11,130 nt of DNA from Comamonadaceae bacterium (GCA_027490555.1 JAIXXW010000335.1:1-11130), one strand, 5' to 3'; numbered from the stretch's first letter, positions 1-6,451 are shown. A program made the numbers and translations. The notes: a model not told the origin generated them from the letters alone.

Positions 1-1
1 C

Positions 2-268
2 GTCAACGAACAGGTCACCCACGACCAGTTGATCGCCGCCATCCATGCCGCGCCCACCCAGGGCTTGTTGCGCGATGCGGTGTTGTTCGACATTTACCGA
101 CCCAAAGCCGAGGCCTCAGCGGCCATGGGCACGGGCGACAAGAGCCTGGCGGTCCGTTTGACGCTGCACAGCGACGAGGCGACCCTGACCGATGCCCAGA
201 TCGACACGGCGATGGCGGCGGTGATGGACCAGCTGGCGCGCGAGTTGGGCGCCCGTTTGCGTGCCTGA
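2..268 (+). CDS. pheT: Phenylalanine--tRNA ligase beta subunit, C-terminal fragment (5' end outside window)
   Basis: This is the C-terminal end of the PheT subunit of the cytosolic alpha2-beta2 phenylalanyl-tRNA synthetase, which charges tRNA-Phe. The open frame enters at base 2 and ends at a TGA at 266-268, leaving 88 residues. They match the ferredoxin-fold anticodon-binding (FDX-ACB) domain that closes bacterial PheT: LFDIYRPK, then GDKSLAVRLTLHSDEATLTD, then a final helix rich in A, L and R. The frame is open to the window edge, so the gene is cut by the window and is not a pseudogene on this evidence. ihfA follows at once, the usual pheT-ihfA arrangement of proteobacteria; pheS would be expected upstream, outside the window. 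Confidence 0.95.
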   Translation, partial: VNEQVTHDQLIAAIHAAPTQGLLRDAVLFDIYRPKAEASAAMGTGDKSLAVRLTLHSDEATLTDAQIDTAMAAVMDQLARELGARLRA

Positions 269-298
269 ATGCGGTCTTCACCTGGAACGGATGCGCCC

Positions 299-634
299 AT
301 GCAAATCAGCTTTGAAACCCTGGAAACCCCGGCACTGACCAAGGCCCAGCTGGCCGATTTGCTGTTCGAGCAGATCGGCTTGAACAAGCGCGAGTCCAAG
401 GACATGGTGGACGCGTTTTTTGACCTGATCGTCGACAGCTTGATTGCCGGCAAGGATGTCAAGATTTCCGGTTTTGGGAACTTCCAGATCCGCACCAAGG
501 CCGCGCGCCCCGGTCGCAATCCCCGCACCGGAGAATTGATCCCGATTGACGCACGTCGTGTGGCGACTTTCCATGCCAGCCATAAACTCAAGGCCCTGAT
601 CCAGGGTGATGGCTTGGAAGAGCACGGCGCCTAG
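299..634 (+). CDS. ihfA: Integration host factor subunit alpha
   Basis: IHF alpha is a nucleoid protein of the HU/IHF family; with IHF beta it bends DNA sharply in recombination, replication and sigma-54 transcription. From the chosen start the protein has 111 residues: an N-terminal helical dimerisation part (TPALTKAQLADLLFEQIGLN, about 10-29), the SGFGNF turn (57-62), and the beta-arm RPGRNPRTGE (70-79) with the intercalating proline at 75. The last part, ARRVATFHAS, matches the family. Two starts compete. ATG at 269 abuts the pheT stop but has no visible ribosome site. ATG at 299 has GGAACGG eight bases upstream and gives a more usual N-terminus, so I chose it. The gene probably belongs to the pheST-ihfA transcript, as in other proteobacteria. 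Confidence 0.95.
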   Translation: MQISFETLETPALTKAQLADLLFEQIGLNKRESKDMVDAFFDLIVDSLIAGKDVKISGFGNFQIRTKAARPGRNPRTGELIPIDARRVATFHASHKLKALIQGDGLEEHGA

Positions 635-677
635 CGCCGCCTGGCCACCGGATCAGGCTTGTGGGAAGGCGTTTTGT

Positions 678-1013
678 ATGCTGTTCAAATTCAAGTCCAA
701 GGCTTGCAGTGACCTGATCATGCTGGAGGGCGATGCGCGGCGCTTGCTGCGGATCATGCGGGGTGAAGACCCTGTCAAAGGGATTTTTCTCGTCAGGGAT
801 TTGCCGCAGGTGATCGGCCAGCTGGAAACCGCGGTGGCCGAGGACGAGGCCTTGCGCCGACAGCTGGCCGAAAAAGCCCGGCTCGAAGGGGTGGCGCCAG
901 AGGCTCAGGAGGCTTCGGCCGAGGGCGTCAGCCTGGCTCGCCGCGCGGCCCCCATGCTCAAACTGCTGCGCCAGAGCCTCTCACAAGAGGCCGATGTGGT
1001 CTGGGGGGTGTGA
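678..1013 (+). CDS. DUF1840 family small protein of unknown function
   Basis: This 111-residue protein is probably cytosolic, with no signal peptide or membrane segment. It resembles the DUF1840 family of betaproteobacteria: it begins MLFKFKSKACSDLIMLEGDA, continues with a GEDPVKGIFL stretch and a predicted helical charged middle (about 50-80), and ends in a conserved-looking block of SLARRAAPMLKLL followed by the C-terminal VWGV. Its role is unknown and I assign none. The start at 678 is supported by a strong GGGAAGG site at 663-669, eight bases upstream; an earlier in-frame start at 606 would overlap ihfA and adds non-family sequence. It lies 43 bases after ihfA and converges on the DUF192 gene. 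The family call comes from recalled family features, without a database search. Confidence 0.85.
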   Translation: MLFKFKSKACSDLIMLEGDARRLLRIMRGEDPVKGIFLVRDLPQVIGQLETAVAEDEALRRQLAEKARLEGVAPEAQEASAEGVSLARRAAPMLKLLRQSLSQEADVVWGV

Positions 1014-1027
1014 GCCTGCTGCAGGCT
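1013..1027. other. Short inverted repeat between convergent genes
   Basis: AGCCTGC and GCAGGCT face each other around a single T, starting in the DUF1840 stop codon and filling most of the 24-base gap before the DUF192 stop. In RNA only about six pairs could form with a three-base loop, and there is no T run on either side. It may be a weak terminator for the convergent pair, or chance. Confidence 0.25.
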
Positions 1028-1037
1028 GCGGCCCTGC

Positions 1038-1520
1038 TCATGGCCGAAAGAAGGGGCCCGACAGTTTCGAGCCGGCTTTGAGTTGCCGCTTGGCAAACCA
1101 GCCCTGGTTCATCTCGAGCACAAAGCGAACGGGCTTTTCCGAGCAGTGCGAATCGTCGCTCAGGGGCTTCATGTCGGCGATGTTGACGATGGTGCCGTTG
1201 TCCGCCAAAAAGGCCGCCGACAGGGGGATCAGGGTGTTGCGCATCCAGAAGCACTGGACCGAAGCCTGCTCAAACACAAACAGCATGCCTTCGTGCTGGG
1301 GCATGTCCTTGCGCCACATCAGGCCGATTTGCCGCTGCTCGGGCGTCTGTGCCAGCTGGACATCCAGCACATGCATGCCCGCCTGCAATTGGGCTCTGGG
1401 CAGGTTCAGCTGCGGGCCCGGCTGCGCCCAGGCATTCAGGGCCATCAGGGCCATGCCCCAGGCGCACGCCAGGGGCCGCGCTCGGCACATCAGCCAGTTC
1501 ATCGGGGTGGACAAAGTCAT
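1038..1520 (-). CDS. DUF192 family protein with signal peptide
   Basis: This is an exported member of the DUF192 family, whose biochemical role is not established. An N-terminal signal peptide is visible: a short basic start (MNWLMCRARP), a hydrophobic stretch (LACAWGMALMALNA) and an AWA cleavage site before QPGP. The mature part carries the family signatures GLMWRKDMPQHEGMLFVF, QCFWMRNTLIPLS, then NIADMKPLSDDSHC and FVLEMNQGWF, and ends in LKAGSKLSG. The family's usual aspartate after PL is a serine here. The start is uncertain: ATG at 1520 gives 160 residues and ATG at 1502 gives 154 with a tidier signal peptide; neither has a clear ribosome site, and TTG at 1532 is less likely. It lies downstream of the cold-shock gene on the same strand, 91 bases away, and may be co-transcribed with it. 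Confidence 0.88.
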   Translation of the reverse strand: MTLSTPMNWLMCRARPLACAWGMALMALNAWAQPGPQLNLPRAQLQAGMHVLDVQLAQTPEQRQIGLMWRKDMPQHEGMLFVFEQASVQCFWMRNTLIPLSAAFLADNGTIVNIADMKPLSDDSHCSEKPVRFVLEMNQGWFAKRQLKAGSKLSGPFFRP

Positions 1521-1576
1521 GGTGGGGGGCAATTTGCTGCTGCGGACAAAGCCGTAGGATAACGCCTGGCGCGCGC

Positions 1577-1592
1577 CGGGTCGCCAGACCCG
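1577..1592 (-). other. GC-rich hairpin between csp and DUF192 genes
   Basis: CGGGTC at 1577-1582 and GACCCG at 1587-1592 form a six-pair stem with a four-base loop in the csp-DUF192 gap, beside a self-complementary GGCGCGCGCC at 1568-1577. There is no T run after the stem on the minus strand, so this is not a standard intrinsic terminator. It could reduce read-through from csp into the DUF192 gene or stabilise the csp mRNA end. This reading is inference only. Confidence 0.25.
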
Positions 1593-1611
1593 CTCGGGAG
1601 GACAAAAGCCC

Positions 1612-1872
1612 TCAGGCGGGATCGGTCTTGGGCGTGGGCTGCTCGGCCGCCTGGGCTTGGCCGGGGCTGTCTTCGGTGCGGATGTTGGTCGCCATCAGGC
1701 CTTTGCTGCCTTCGGTCAGCTCGAAACTGACACGCGCACCTTCCTTCAGGGTCTTGAATCCCTCGGCCTGAATCGCTGAAAAGTGGGCGAACGCGTCGGG
1801 CCCACCGCCGTCGGGCTGGATGAATCCAAAACCTTTGGCATCGTTGAACCATTTGACGGTACCGTGGGTCAT
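1612..1872 (-). CDS. Cold-shock-domain protein (CspA family)
   Basis: This is a small single-stranded nucleic acid binding protein of the CspA family, acting as an RNA chaperone in the cytosol. The 86 residues hold one cold-shock domain (1-64): GTVKWFNDAKGFGFI with RNP1 KGFGFI at 13-18, and an RNP2-type FAHFSAI at 28-34, where FVHF is the commoner form. A polar tail of about 20 residues rich in Q, A, P, T (67-86) extends beyond the roughly 70-residue core of CspA. The start at 1872 is chosen because GGAGA lies seven bases upstream and the family begins here; the open frame continues further upstream but that part is non-family. It is transcribed divergently from clpS. Whether it is cold-induced or constitutive cannot be told; the leader seems short, unlike the long leader of E. 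coli cspA. Confidence 0.95.
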   Translation of the reverse strand: MTHGTVKWFNDAKGFGFIQPDGGGPDAFAHFSAIQAEGFKTLKEGARVSFELTEGSKGLMATNIRTEDSPGQAQAAEQPTPKTDPA

Positions 1873-1896
1873 TCGGTGTCTCCAAAATGAGGCCTC

Positions 1897-1926
1897 AGTG
1901 TGGTTCGCGCTTGTCAATTCTGTCAA
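1897..1926 (-). promoter_or_regulatory. Predicted sigma-70 promoter for the cold-shock gene
   Basis: On the minus strand a perfect -35 box TTGACA (1926-1921) is followed, with an 18-base spacer, by CACACT (1902-1897), a weak -10 that keeps the important A and final T. Transcription would start near 1890, giving a leader of about 18 bases that contains the ribosome site. A second TTGACA lies at 1917-1912, nine bases after the first, but has no good -10 partner. The call rests on hexamer matches by eye. Confidence 0.5.
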
Positions 1927-1992
1927 TGTGAGGTTTTCCCCAATTCCGAACAGGATGACCAACCTGCCTGAGGACTTTTGTCGCCGCACGCG

Positions 1993-2020
1993 TTCAGATC
2001 GCCCAAAGCGTCGATAGAAT
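1993..2020 (+). promoter_or_regulatory. Predicted sigma-70 promoter for clpS-clpA, possibly giving a leaderless mRNA
   Basis: TAGAAT at 2015-2020 matches the -10 consensus at five of six positions, and TTCAGA at 1993-1998 matches the -35 at four of six with a 16-base spacer. The -10 ends only six bases before the clpS ATG at 2027, so transcription would begin at or beside the start codon. No ribosome binding site is visible in front of clpS, which fits a leaderless message. The hexamers were matched by eye, and the start site is inferred. Confidence 0.5.
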
Positions 2021-2026
2021 GAATTC

Positions 2027-2386
2027 ATGGCAACGAAAAAACCTGCTCCCCCCACGCTGCCGACCGTGACGCCCCGCCCCTCCGATGGGGGCGATTCGGT
2101 GGTCCTGGAACGCCGTGCCCAGAAAATTGAACCGCCCCAGATGTACCAGGTGGCGATGTTGAACGACGACTACACGCCCATGGAATTCGTGGTCTTGGTG
2201 ATTCAGGAGTTTTTCGGCAAGGACCGCGAATCGGCAACCCAGATCATGCTCAAGATCCACCTGGACGGCAAAGGCGTCTGCGGGGTCTACTCCCGTGACG
2301 TGGCCGCCACCAAGGTGGACCAGGTGCTGGACGCGGCCAAGCAGGCAGGGCATCCGCTGCAATGTGTCAGCGAGCCCATTGAATAG
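2027..2386 (+). CDS. clpS: ATP-dependent Clp protease adaptor protein ClpS
   Basis: ClpS is the N-recognin of the bacterial N-end rule: it binds proteins with N-terminal Leu, Phe, Tyr or Trp and hands them to ClpA for unfolding and degradation by ClpP. The protein has 119 residues. A flexible proline-rich N-terminal extension (about 1-37) precedes the core. Binding-pocket residues known from E. coli ClpS are all present with a constant offset: N46, D47, D48 in LNDDYTPMEF, the gate methionine M52, and H78 in LKIHLDGKG. The end (GVCGVYSRDVAATKV and HPLQC) also fits. The ATG at 2027 is the only sensible start, although no Shine-Dalgarno sequence precedes it. clpA follows after 55 bases, the conserved clpS-clpA pair. 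Confidence 0.97.
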   Translation: MATKKPAPPTLPTVTPRPSDGGDSVVLERRAQKIEPPQMYQVAMLNDDYTPMEFVVLVIQEFFGKDRESATQIMLKIHLDGKGVCGVYSRDVAATKVDQVLDAAKQAGHPLQCVSEPIE

Positions 2387-2441
2387 TGGCCCAAGCACCC
2401 CACATCCTCTATACCCATTTAGCAAGGCAAAAGGAAATCAC

Positions 2442-4781
2442 ATGATCGCGCAGGAACTGGAAGTCAGCTTGCACATGGCCTTCGTCGAGGCCCGCCAGCA
2501 GCGCCATGAATTCATCACGGTCGAGCACCTGCTGCTGGCCTTGCTGGACAATCCCAGCGCCGCCGAGGTGCTGCGGGCGTGCGCCGCCAACGTCGACGAT
2601 TTGCGCAAGGCCTTGGGCAATTTCATCAAGGACAACACCCCGCAGGTGGCCGGCACCGAAGAGGTGGACACCCAGCCCACGCTGGGCTTTCAGCGCGTGA
2701 TCCAGCGGGCCATCATGCACGTGCAGTCCACCGGCAGCGGCAAAAAGGAAGTGACCGGTGCCAATGTGCTGGTGGCCATCTTTGGCGAAAAGGACTCGCA
2801 CGCCGTGTACTACCTGCACCAGCAGGGCATCACGCGCTTGGATGTGGTCAATTTCATCGCGCACGGCATCCGCAAGAGCGACCCGCCAGAGGCCAGCAAG
2901 TCGTCCGAGAACCCCTCGGGCAGCGACAACGAGGAGGGCGGGCAGGGCGCTGAGCGCAATGAAAAAGCCTCCCCGCTGGAGCAGTACACCAACAACCTGA
3001 ACCAGGCGGCCAAGGACGGCAAGATCGACCCGCTGATCGGTCGCGAGTACGAGGTCGAGCGCACCATCCAGATCCTGTGCCGCCGCCGCAAGAACAACCC
3101 GCTGTTGGTGGGCGAGGCCGGTGTGGGCAAAACCGCCATCGCCGAGGGCCTGGCCTGGCGCATCACCCAGGGCAGCGTGCCCGAGATCCTGGCCGAGGCC
3201 ACGGTGTATTCACTCGACATGGGGGCCTTGCTGGCCGGCACCAAATACCGGGGCGATTTCGAGCAACGCCTCAAAGGCGTGCTCAAGTCGCTCAAGGACA
3301 AGCCCCATGGCATCTTGTTCATTGACGAGATCCACACCCTGATCGGCGCCGGTGCGGCTTCGGGCGGCACGCTCGACGCGTCCAACCTGCTCAAGCCCGC
3401 GCTGTCCAGTGGCCAGCTCAAGTGCATTGGCGCGACCACCTTCACCGAGTACCGTGGCATTTTCGAAAAAGACGCCGCGCTCTCGCGCCGTTTCCAGAAA
3501 GTCGATGTGGTCGAGCCCACCGTGTCCGAGACGGTGGACATCCTCAAGGGCCTCAAGAGCCGTTTTGAGGACCACCACAGCGTCAAGTACACCGTGGCGG
3601 CTTTGCAGGCCGCCGCCGAGTTGTCGGCCAAGTTCATCAACGACCGCCAGTTGCCCGACAAGGCCATCGATGTGATCGACGAAGCCGGTGCCGCCCAGCG
3701 CATCCTGGCGGCCTCCAAACGCAAGAAGACCATCGGCAAGACCGAGATCGAGGACATCGTGGCCAAGATCGCCCGCATTCCGCCCGCCAACGTGTCCAAC
3801 GACGACCGCAGCAAGCTGCAGACCATCGAGCGCGACCTCAAATCGGTGGTGTTCGGGCAGGACAAGGCGCTCGAGGTGCTGGCCTCGGCCGTCAAGATGG
3901 CCCGCTCGGGGCTGGGCAAGACCGACAAGCCGATTGGCTCCTTCTTGTTCTCCGGCCCCACCGGTGTGGGCAAGACCGAGGCGGCCAAGCAGCTGGCCTA
4001 CATCATGGGCATTGAGTTGATCCGCTTTGACATGTCCGAGTACATGGAGCGCCACGCCGTCAGCCGCCTGATCGGCGCGCCCCCCGGCTATGTGGGCTTT
4101 GACCAGGGCGGTCTCCTGACCGAGGCCGTCAGCAAGAAACCGCACTGCGTGCTGCTGCTCGACGAGATCGAGAAAGCCCATCCGGACATCTTCAATGTGC
4201 TGCTGCAGGTGATGGACCATGGCACCCTGACCGACAACAACGGGCGCAAGGCCGACTTCCGCAACGTGATCATCATCATGACCACCAACGCGGGTGCCGA
4301 GACCATGAACAAGGCCACCATCGGCTTCACCAACCCGCGCCAGGCGGGCGACGAGATGGGCGACATCAAGCGCCTGTTCACGCCCGAATTCCGCAACCGT
4401 TTGGACGCCATCGTCAGCTTCAAGCCCCTCGACGAGCAGATCATCTTGCGCGTGGTCGACAAGTTCCTGCTGCAACTGGAGACCCAGCTCGGCGAGAAGA
4501 AGGTCGAGGTCACCTTCACCGATGCGCTGCGCAAGCACCTGGCCAAAAAGGGCTTCGATCCGCTCATGGGCGCGCGCCCCATGCAGCGCCTGATCCAGGA
4601 CATGATCCGCAAGGCGCTGGCCGACGAGCTGCTGTTCGGGCGCCTGACCGACGGTGGCCGCCTGACGGTCGATCTGGACGACAAGAACGAGGTGTTGTTG
4701 GACATCACCCCGATCGCCAAGAAAGACGGCCGCAGTTCCCGCTCGGAGCCGGCCGAGCCGGAAGAGGCCACCGCCGGCTAA
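2442..4781 (+). CDS. clpA: ATP-dependent Clp protease ATP-binding subunit ClpA
   Basis: ClpA is the AAA+ unfoldase that docks on ClpP and, with ClpS, degrades N-end-rule and other substrates. The product has 779 residues, close to the usual length of about 750-780. Domains in order: an N-terminal Clp repeat domain (about 1-145) that binds ClpS; an acidic, serine- and glutamate-rich linker (about 146-178); the first AAA+ module with Walker A GEAGVGKT (224-231) and Walker B ending D295-E296; and the second with Walker A GPTGVGKT (505-512), Walker B D574-E575 and sensor-2 GARP (710-713). The ClpP-docking loop is IGF at 627-629, where E. coli ClpA has IGL. ATG at 2442 is chosen for its AAGGAA site at 2431-2436 and MIAQELE start; an in-frame upstream codon at 2295 lies inside clpS. 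The gene is intact. Confidence 0.98.
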   Translation: MIAQELEVSLHMAFVEARQQRHEFITVEHLLLALLDNPSAAEVLRACAANVDDLRKALGNFIKDNTPQVAGTEEVDTQPTLGFQRVIQRAIMHVQSTGSGKKEVTGANVLVAIFGEKDSHAVYYLHQQGITRLDVVNFIAHGIRKSDPPEASKSSENPSGSDNEEGGQGAERNEKASPLEQYTNNLNQAAKDGKIDPLIGREYEVERTIQILCRRRKNNPLLVGEAGVGKTAIAEGLAWRITQGSVPEILAEATVYSLDMGALLAGTKYRGDFEQRLKGVLKSLKDKPHGILFIDEIHTLIGAGAASGGTLDASNLLKPALSSGQLKCIGATTFTEYRGIFEKDAALSRRFQKVDVVEPTVSETVDILKGLKSRFEDHHSVKYTVAALQAAAELSAKFINDRQLPDKAIDVIDEAGAAQRILAASKRKKTIGKTEIEDIVAKIARIPPANVSNDDRSKLQTIERDLKSVVFGQDKALEVLASAVKMARSGLGKTDKPIGSFLFSGPTGVGKTEAAKQLAYIMGIELIRFDMSEYMERHAVSRLIGAPPGYVGFDQGGLLTEAVSKKPHCVLLLDEIEKAHPDIFNVLLQVMDHGTLTDNNGRKADFRNVIIIMTTNAGAETMNKATIGFTNPRQAGDEMGDIKRLFTPEFRNRLDAIVSFKPLDEQIILRVVDKFLLQLETQLGEKKVEVTFTDALRKHLAKKGFDPLMGARPMQRLIQDMIRKALADELLFGRLTDGGRLTVDLDDKNEVLLDITPIAKKDGRSSRSEPAEPEEATAG

Positions 4782-4798
4782 GCCCAGAAGGCTTCCAG

Positions 4799-4832
4799 CA
4801 TGAAAAAAGGCCCTGCGGGGCCTTTTTTCATG
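4799..4832. terminator. Bidirectional intrinsic terminator between clpA and the DUF853 gene
   Basis: A perfect 15-bp inverted repeat, CATGAAAAAAGGCCC and its complement, encloses the loop TGCG. On the plus strand the GC-rich stem GGCCC/GGGCC is followed by six T (4823-4828). On the minus strand the complement of the six A (4803-4808) gives the same T run, so it can stop transcripts from both converging genes. It lies 17 bases after the clpA stop and 30 bases from the DUF853 stop. Confidence 0.9.
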
Positions 4833-4862
4833 GCGCGTGCGCCCCAGCTTGCAAGCGGGGGC

Positions 4863-6380
4863 TCATTTGCGTTTGCTGCCCCCCAGCAATCCGCCCAGGA
4901 CACCCCGGACGATTTCGCGCCCCAGTGCCGAGCCGACGGTGCGCACTGCACTTTTCAAGACCAATTGCGCCACGCCGTCGCGCTGGCCACCCCGGGGCCC
5001 CTGGCTGCCAAACAGCACATCCGACAGACCGCCCATCAGCTTGCCGCCGGTGGCCGAATCCTGGCCCGCAGCCGTACCGGCCTGGCCCGCAGGCGTGCCG
5101 GCCTGGCCCGCACCCTTGATTTTTTCATAGGCCGACTCGCGGTCCAGGGCTTGCTCGTAGACGCCCGACACCAGGGAGTTTTGCATCAGCGATTGACGTT
5201 GAGCGGGTGTGATGGGCCCGAGCTGGCTGCCGGGGGGCAACACAAACACCCGCTCGGTCTCGCAGGGGCGGCCTTTGGCGTCCAAAAAACTGACCAGGGC
5301 TTCACCGACGGCCAGCTCGGTGATGGCGGCCTCGATGTTGAGACCTGCCTTGGGGCGCATGGTTTGCGCCGTGGCGGCCACGGCTTTTTGGTCGCGTGGG
5401 GTGTAGGCACGCAGGGCGTGCTGCACCCGGTTGCCCAGCTGGCCGAGCACGCTGTCGGGGATGTCGAGCGGGTTCTGGGTGACGAAATAGACCCCCACGC
5501 CCTTGGAGCGGACCAGGCGCACCACCAGCTCGATGCGCTCGATCAGGGCCGCCGGCGCATCCTTGAACAGCAGGTGCGCCTCGTCAAAGAAATACACGAG
5601 CTTGGGTTTTTCCGGATCGCCGATTTCGGGCAGCACCTCGAACAGTTCGGACAGCATCCAGAGCAAAAAAGTGGCATAAAGGCGTGGCGCGTTCATCAGT
5701 TTGTCGGCCGCCAAAATGTTCACCACGCCCAGGCCTTGCGCGTCGGTTTGCATGAAGTCTTCGATGTTGAGCATGGGCTCGCCAAAGAATTGGTCACCGC
5801 CTTGGCTCTCGATTTGCAGCAGGCCGCGCTGGATGGCGCCGATACTGGCCGCGCTGATGTTGCCGTACTCGGTGGTGAAATTCTTGGCGTTGTCGCCCAC
5901 ATGCTGCAGCATGGCGCGCAGGTCTTTCATGTCCAGCAACAGCAAGCCGTTGTCGTCGGCGATCTTGAACACGAGGTTGAGCACCCCGGCCTGGGTGTCG
6001 TTCAGGCCCAGCATGCGCGTCAACAGCAAGGGGCCCATGTCCGAGATGGTCGCCCGCACCGGGTGCCCTTGCTCGCCGAACACATCCCACAGCGTGGTCG
6101 GGCAGGCCATCGGGGTCTGCAGGGGCAGACCGCGCTCTTTGAGCACGGTGGCCAGTTTCTCGCCGATTTTTCCCACCTGGCTGATGCCGCTGAGGTCGCC
6201 TTTGACGTCGGCCATGAAAACCGGCACCCCCAGGCGCGAGAAGTTTTCGGCCATGGTTTGCAAGGTCACGGTTTTGCCCGTGCCGGTGGCCCCGGTGATC
6301 AGGCCATGGCGGTTGGCCAGGCCTGGCAAGAGGTGGCATTGGACCCGCGCGTTTTGGGCCATCAGCATCGGTTCGCTCAT
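4863..6380 (-). CDS. DUF853 family HerA-like P-loop ATPase
   Basis: This is a 505-residue cytosolic ATPase of the DUF853 group, related to E. coli YjgR and to HerA/VirB4-type ATPases. Its cellular role is not established. An N-terminal targeting stretch is followed by Walker A GATGTGKT (30-37) and MADVKGDLSGI; the Walker B region FFDEAH has its acidic pair at D266-E267. Then come VRSKGVGVYFVTQNPLDIP, typical of HerA-like motors, and NRVQHALRAYTPRDQKAV. The C-terminal part has a low-complexity run of AGQAGT-type heptads (about 423-445) and a glycine-rich tail (GGLLGGSKRK) that may contact membrane or partner. The start at 6380 has ACGAGG about nine bases upstream. The gene converges on clpA and diverges from yebC. 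Gene symbol yjgR could be argued, but I leave it empty. Confidence 0.92.
   Translation of the reverse strand: MSEPMLMAQNARVQCHLLPGLANRHGLITGATGTGKTVTLQTMAENFSRLGVPVFMADVKGDLSGISQVGKIGEKLATVLKERGLPLQTPMACPTTLWDVFGEQGHPVRATISDMGPLLLTRMLGLNDTQAGVLNLVFKIADDNGLLLLDMKDLRAMLQHVGDNAKNFTTEYGNISAASIGAIQRGLLQIESQGGDQFFGEPMLNIEDFMQTDAQGLGVVNILAADKLMNAPRLYATFLLWMLSELFEVLPEIGDPEKPKLVYFFDEAHLLFKDAPAALIERIELVVRLVRSKGVGVYFVTQNPLDIPDSVLGQLGNRVQHALRAYTPRDQKAVAATAQTMRPKAGLNIEAAITELAVGEALVSFLDAKGRPCETERVFVLPPGSQLGPITPAQRQSLMQNSLVSGVYEQALDRESAYEKIKGAGQAGTPAGQAGTAAGQDSATGGKLMGGLSDVLFGSQGPRGGQRDGVAQLVLKSAVRTVGSALGREIVRGVLGGLLGGSKRK
5060..5112. repeat. 21-bp tandem repeat inside the DUF853 gene
   Basis: The 11-base core CCTGGCCCGCA begins at 5060, 5081 and 5102, an exact 21-base period, and the first two full units differ at only two positions. 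On the coding (minus) strand the array encodes seven-residue repeats of the form AGQAGTP, AGQAGTA, AGQDS. Because the period is a multiple of three, copy-number change would not shift the frame. Confidence 0.8.
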
Positions 6381-6386
6381 TTTCGA

Positions 6387-6413
6387 TTGCCTCGTGTGGG
6401 TGAAAAGTAAAAT
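6387..6413 (+). promoter_or_regulatory. Weak predicted promoter for the yebC operon
   Basis: TAAAAT at 6408-6413 matches five of six -10 positions, with TTGCCT at 6387-6392 as a possible -35, although the 15-base spacer is short. Transcription from here would give a leader of about 30 bases with the GTGAGGAA ribosome site before yebC. This is the only visible candidate upstream of yebC in the 71-base divergent gap. Confidence 0.35.
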
Positions 6414-6434
6414 TCAGCCTCAAGGTTAAATCAA
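6406..6434 (-). promoter_or_regulatory. Predicted promoter for the DUF853 gene
   Basis: Reading the minus strand, TTGATT (6434-6429) and TTTACT (6411-6406) are separated by exactly 17 bases and each matches four of six consensus positions. Transcription would start near 6399, leaving a leader of about 19 bases that contains the ribosome site. The -10 box overlaps the candidate -10 for yebC on the other strand. Confidence 0.4.
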
Positions 6435-6451
6435 CTCGTGAGGAATTTTCG

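Noticed and set aside
626..638. GGCGC-CTA-GCGCC inverted repeat at the ihfA stop as a terminator
   Set aside because: The stem is only five pairs and no T run follows, so it does not qualify.
606..677. An N-terminal extension of the DUF1840 protein starting at 606
   Set aside because: It overlaps ihfA, gives non-family sequence, and the start at 678 has a strong GGGAAGG site.
1873..2055. An N-terminal extension of the cold-shock protein running up to 2055
   Set aside because: It would overlap clpS and the divergent promoters; the cold-shock domain begins at MTHGTVKWF with its own GGAGA site.
2019..2069. A 16-codon upstream frame starting ATGAATTC that overlaps clpS out of frame
   Set aside because: It could act as a regulatory upstream frame, but it has no ribosome site and would lie before the predicted transcript start at 2027, so it probably is not transcribed as such.
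4800..6410. A 536-codon open frame on the plus strand opposite the DUF853 gene
   Set aside because: The minus-strand product has clear Walker motifs and family blocks, while the plus-strand product is a histidine-, glutamine- and glycine-rich shadow typical of high-GC genes. It would also begin inside the terminator hairpin.
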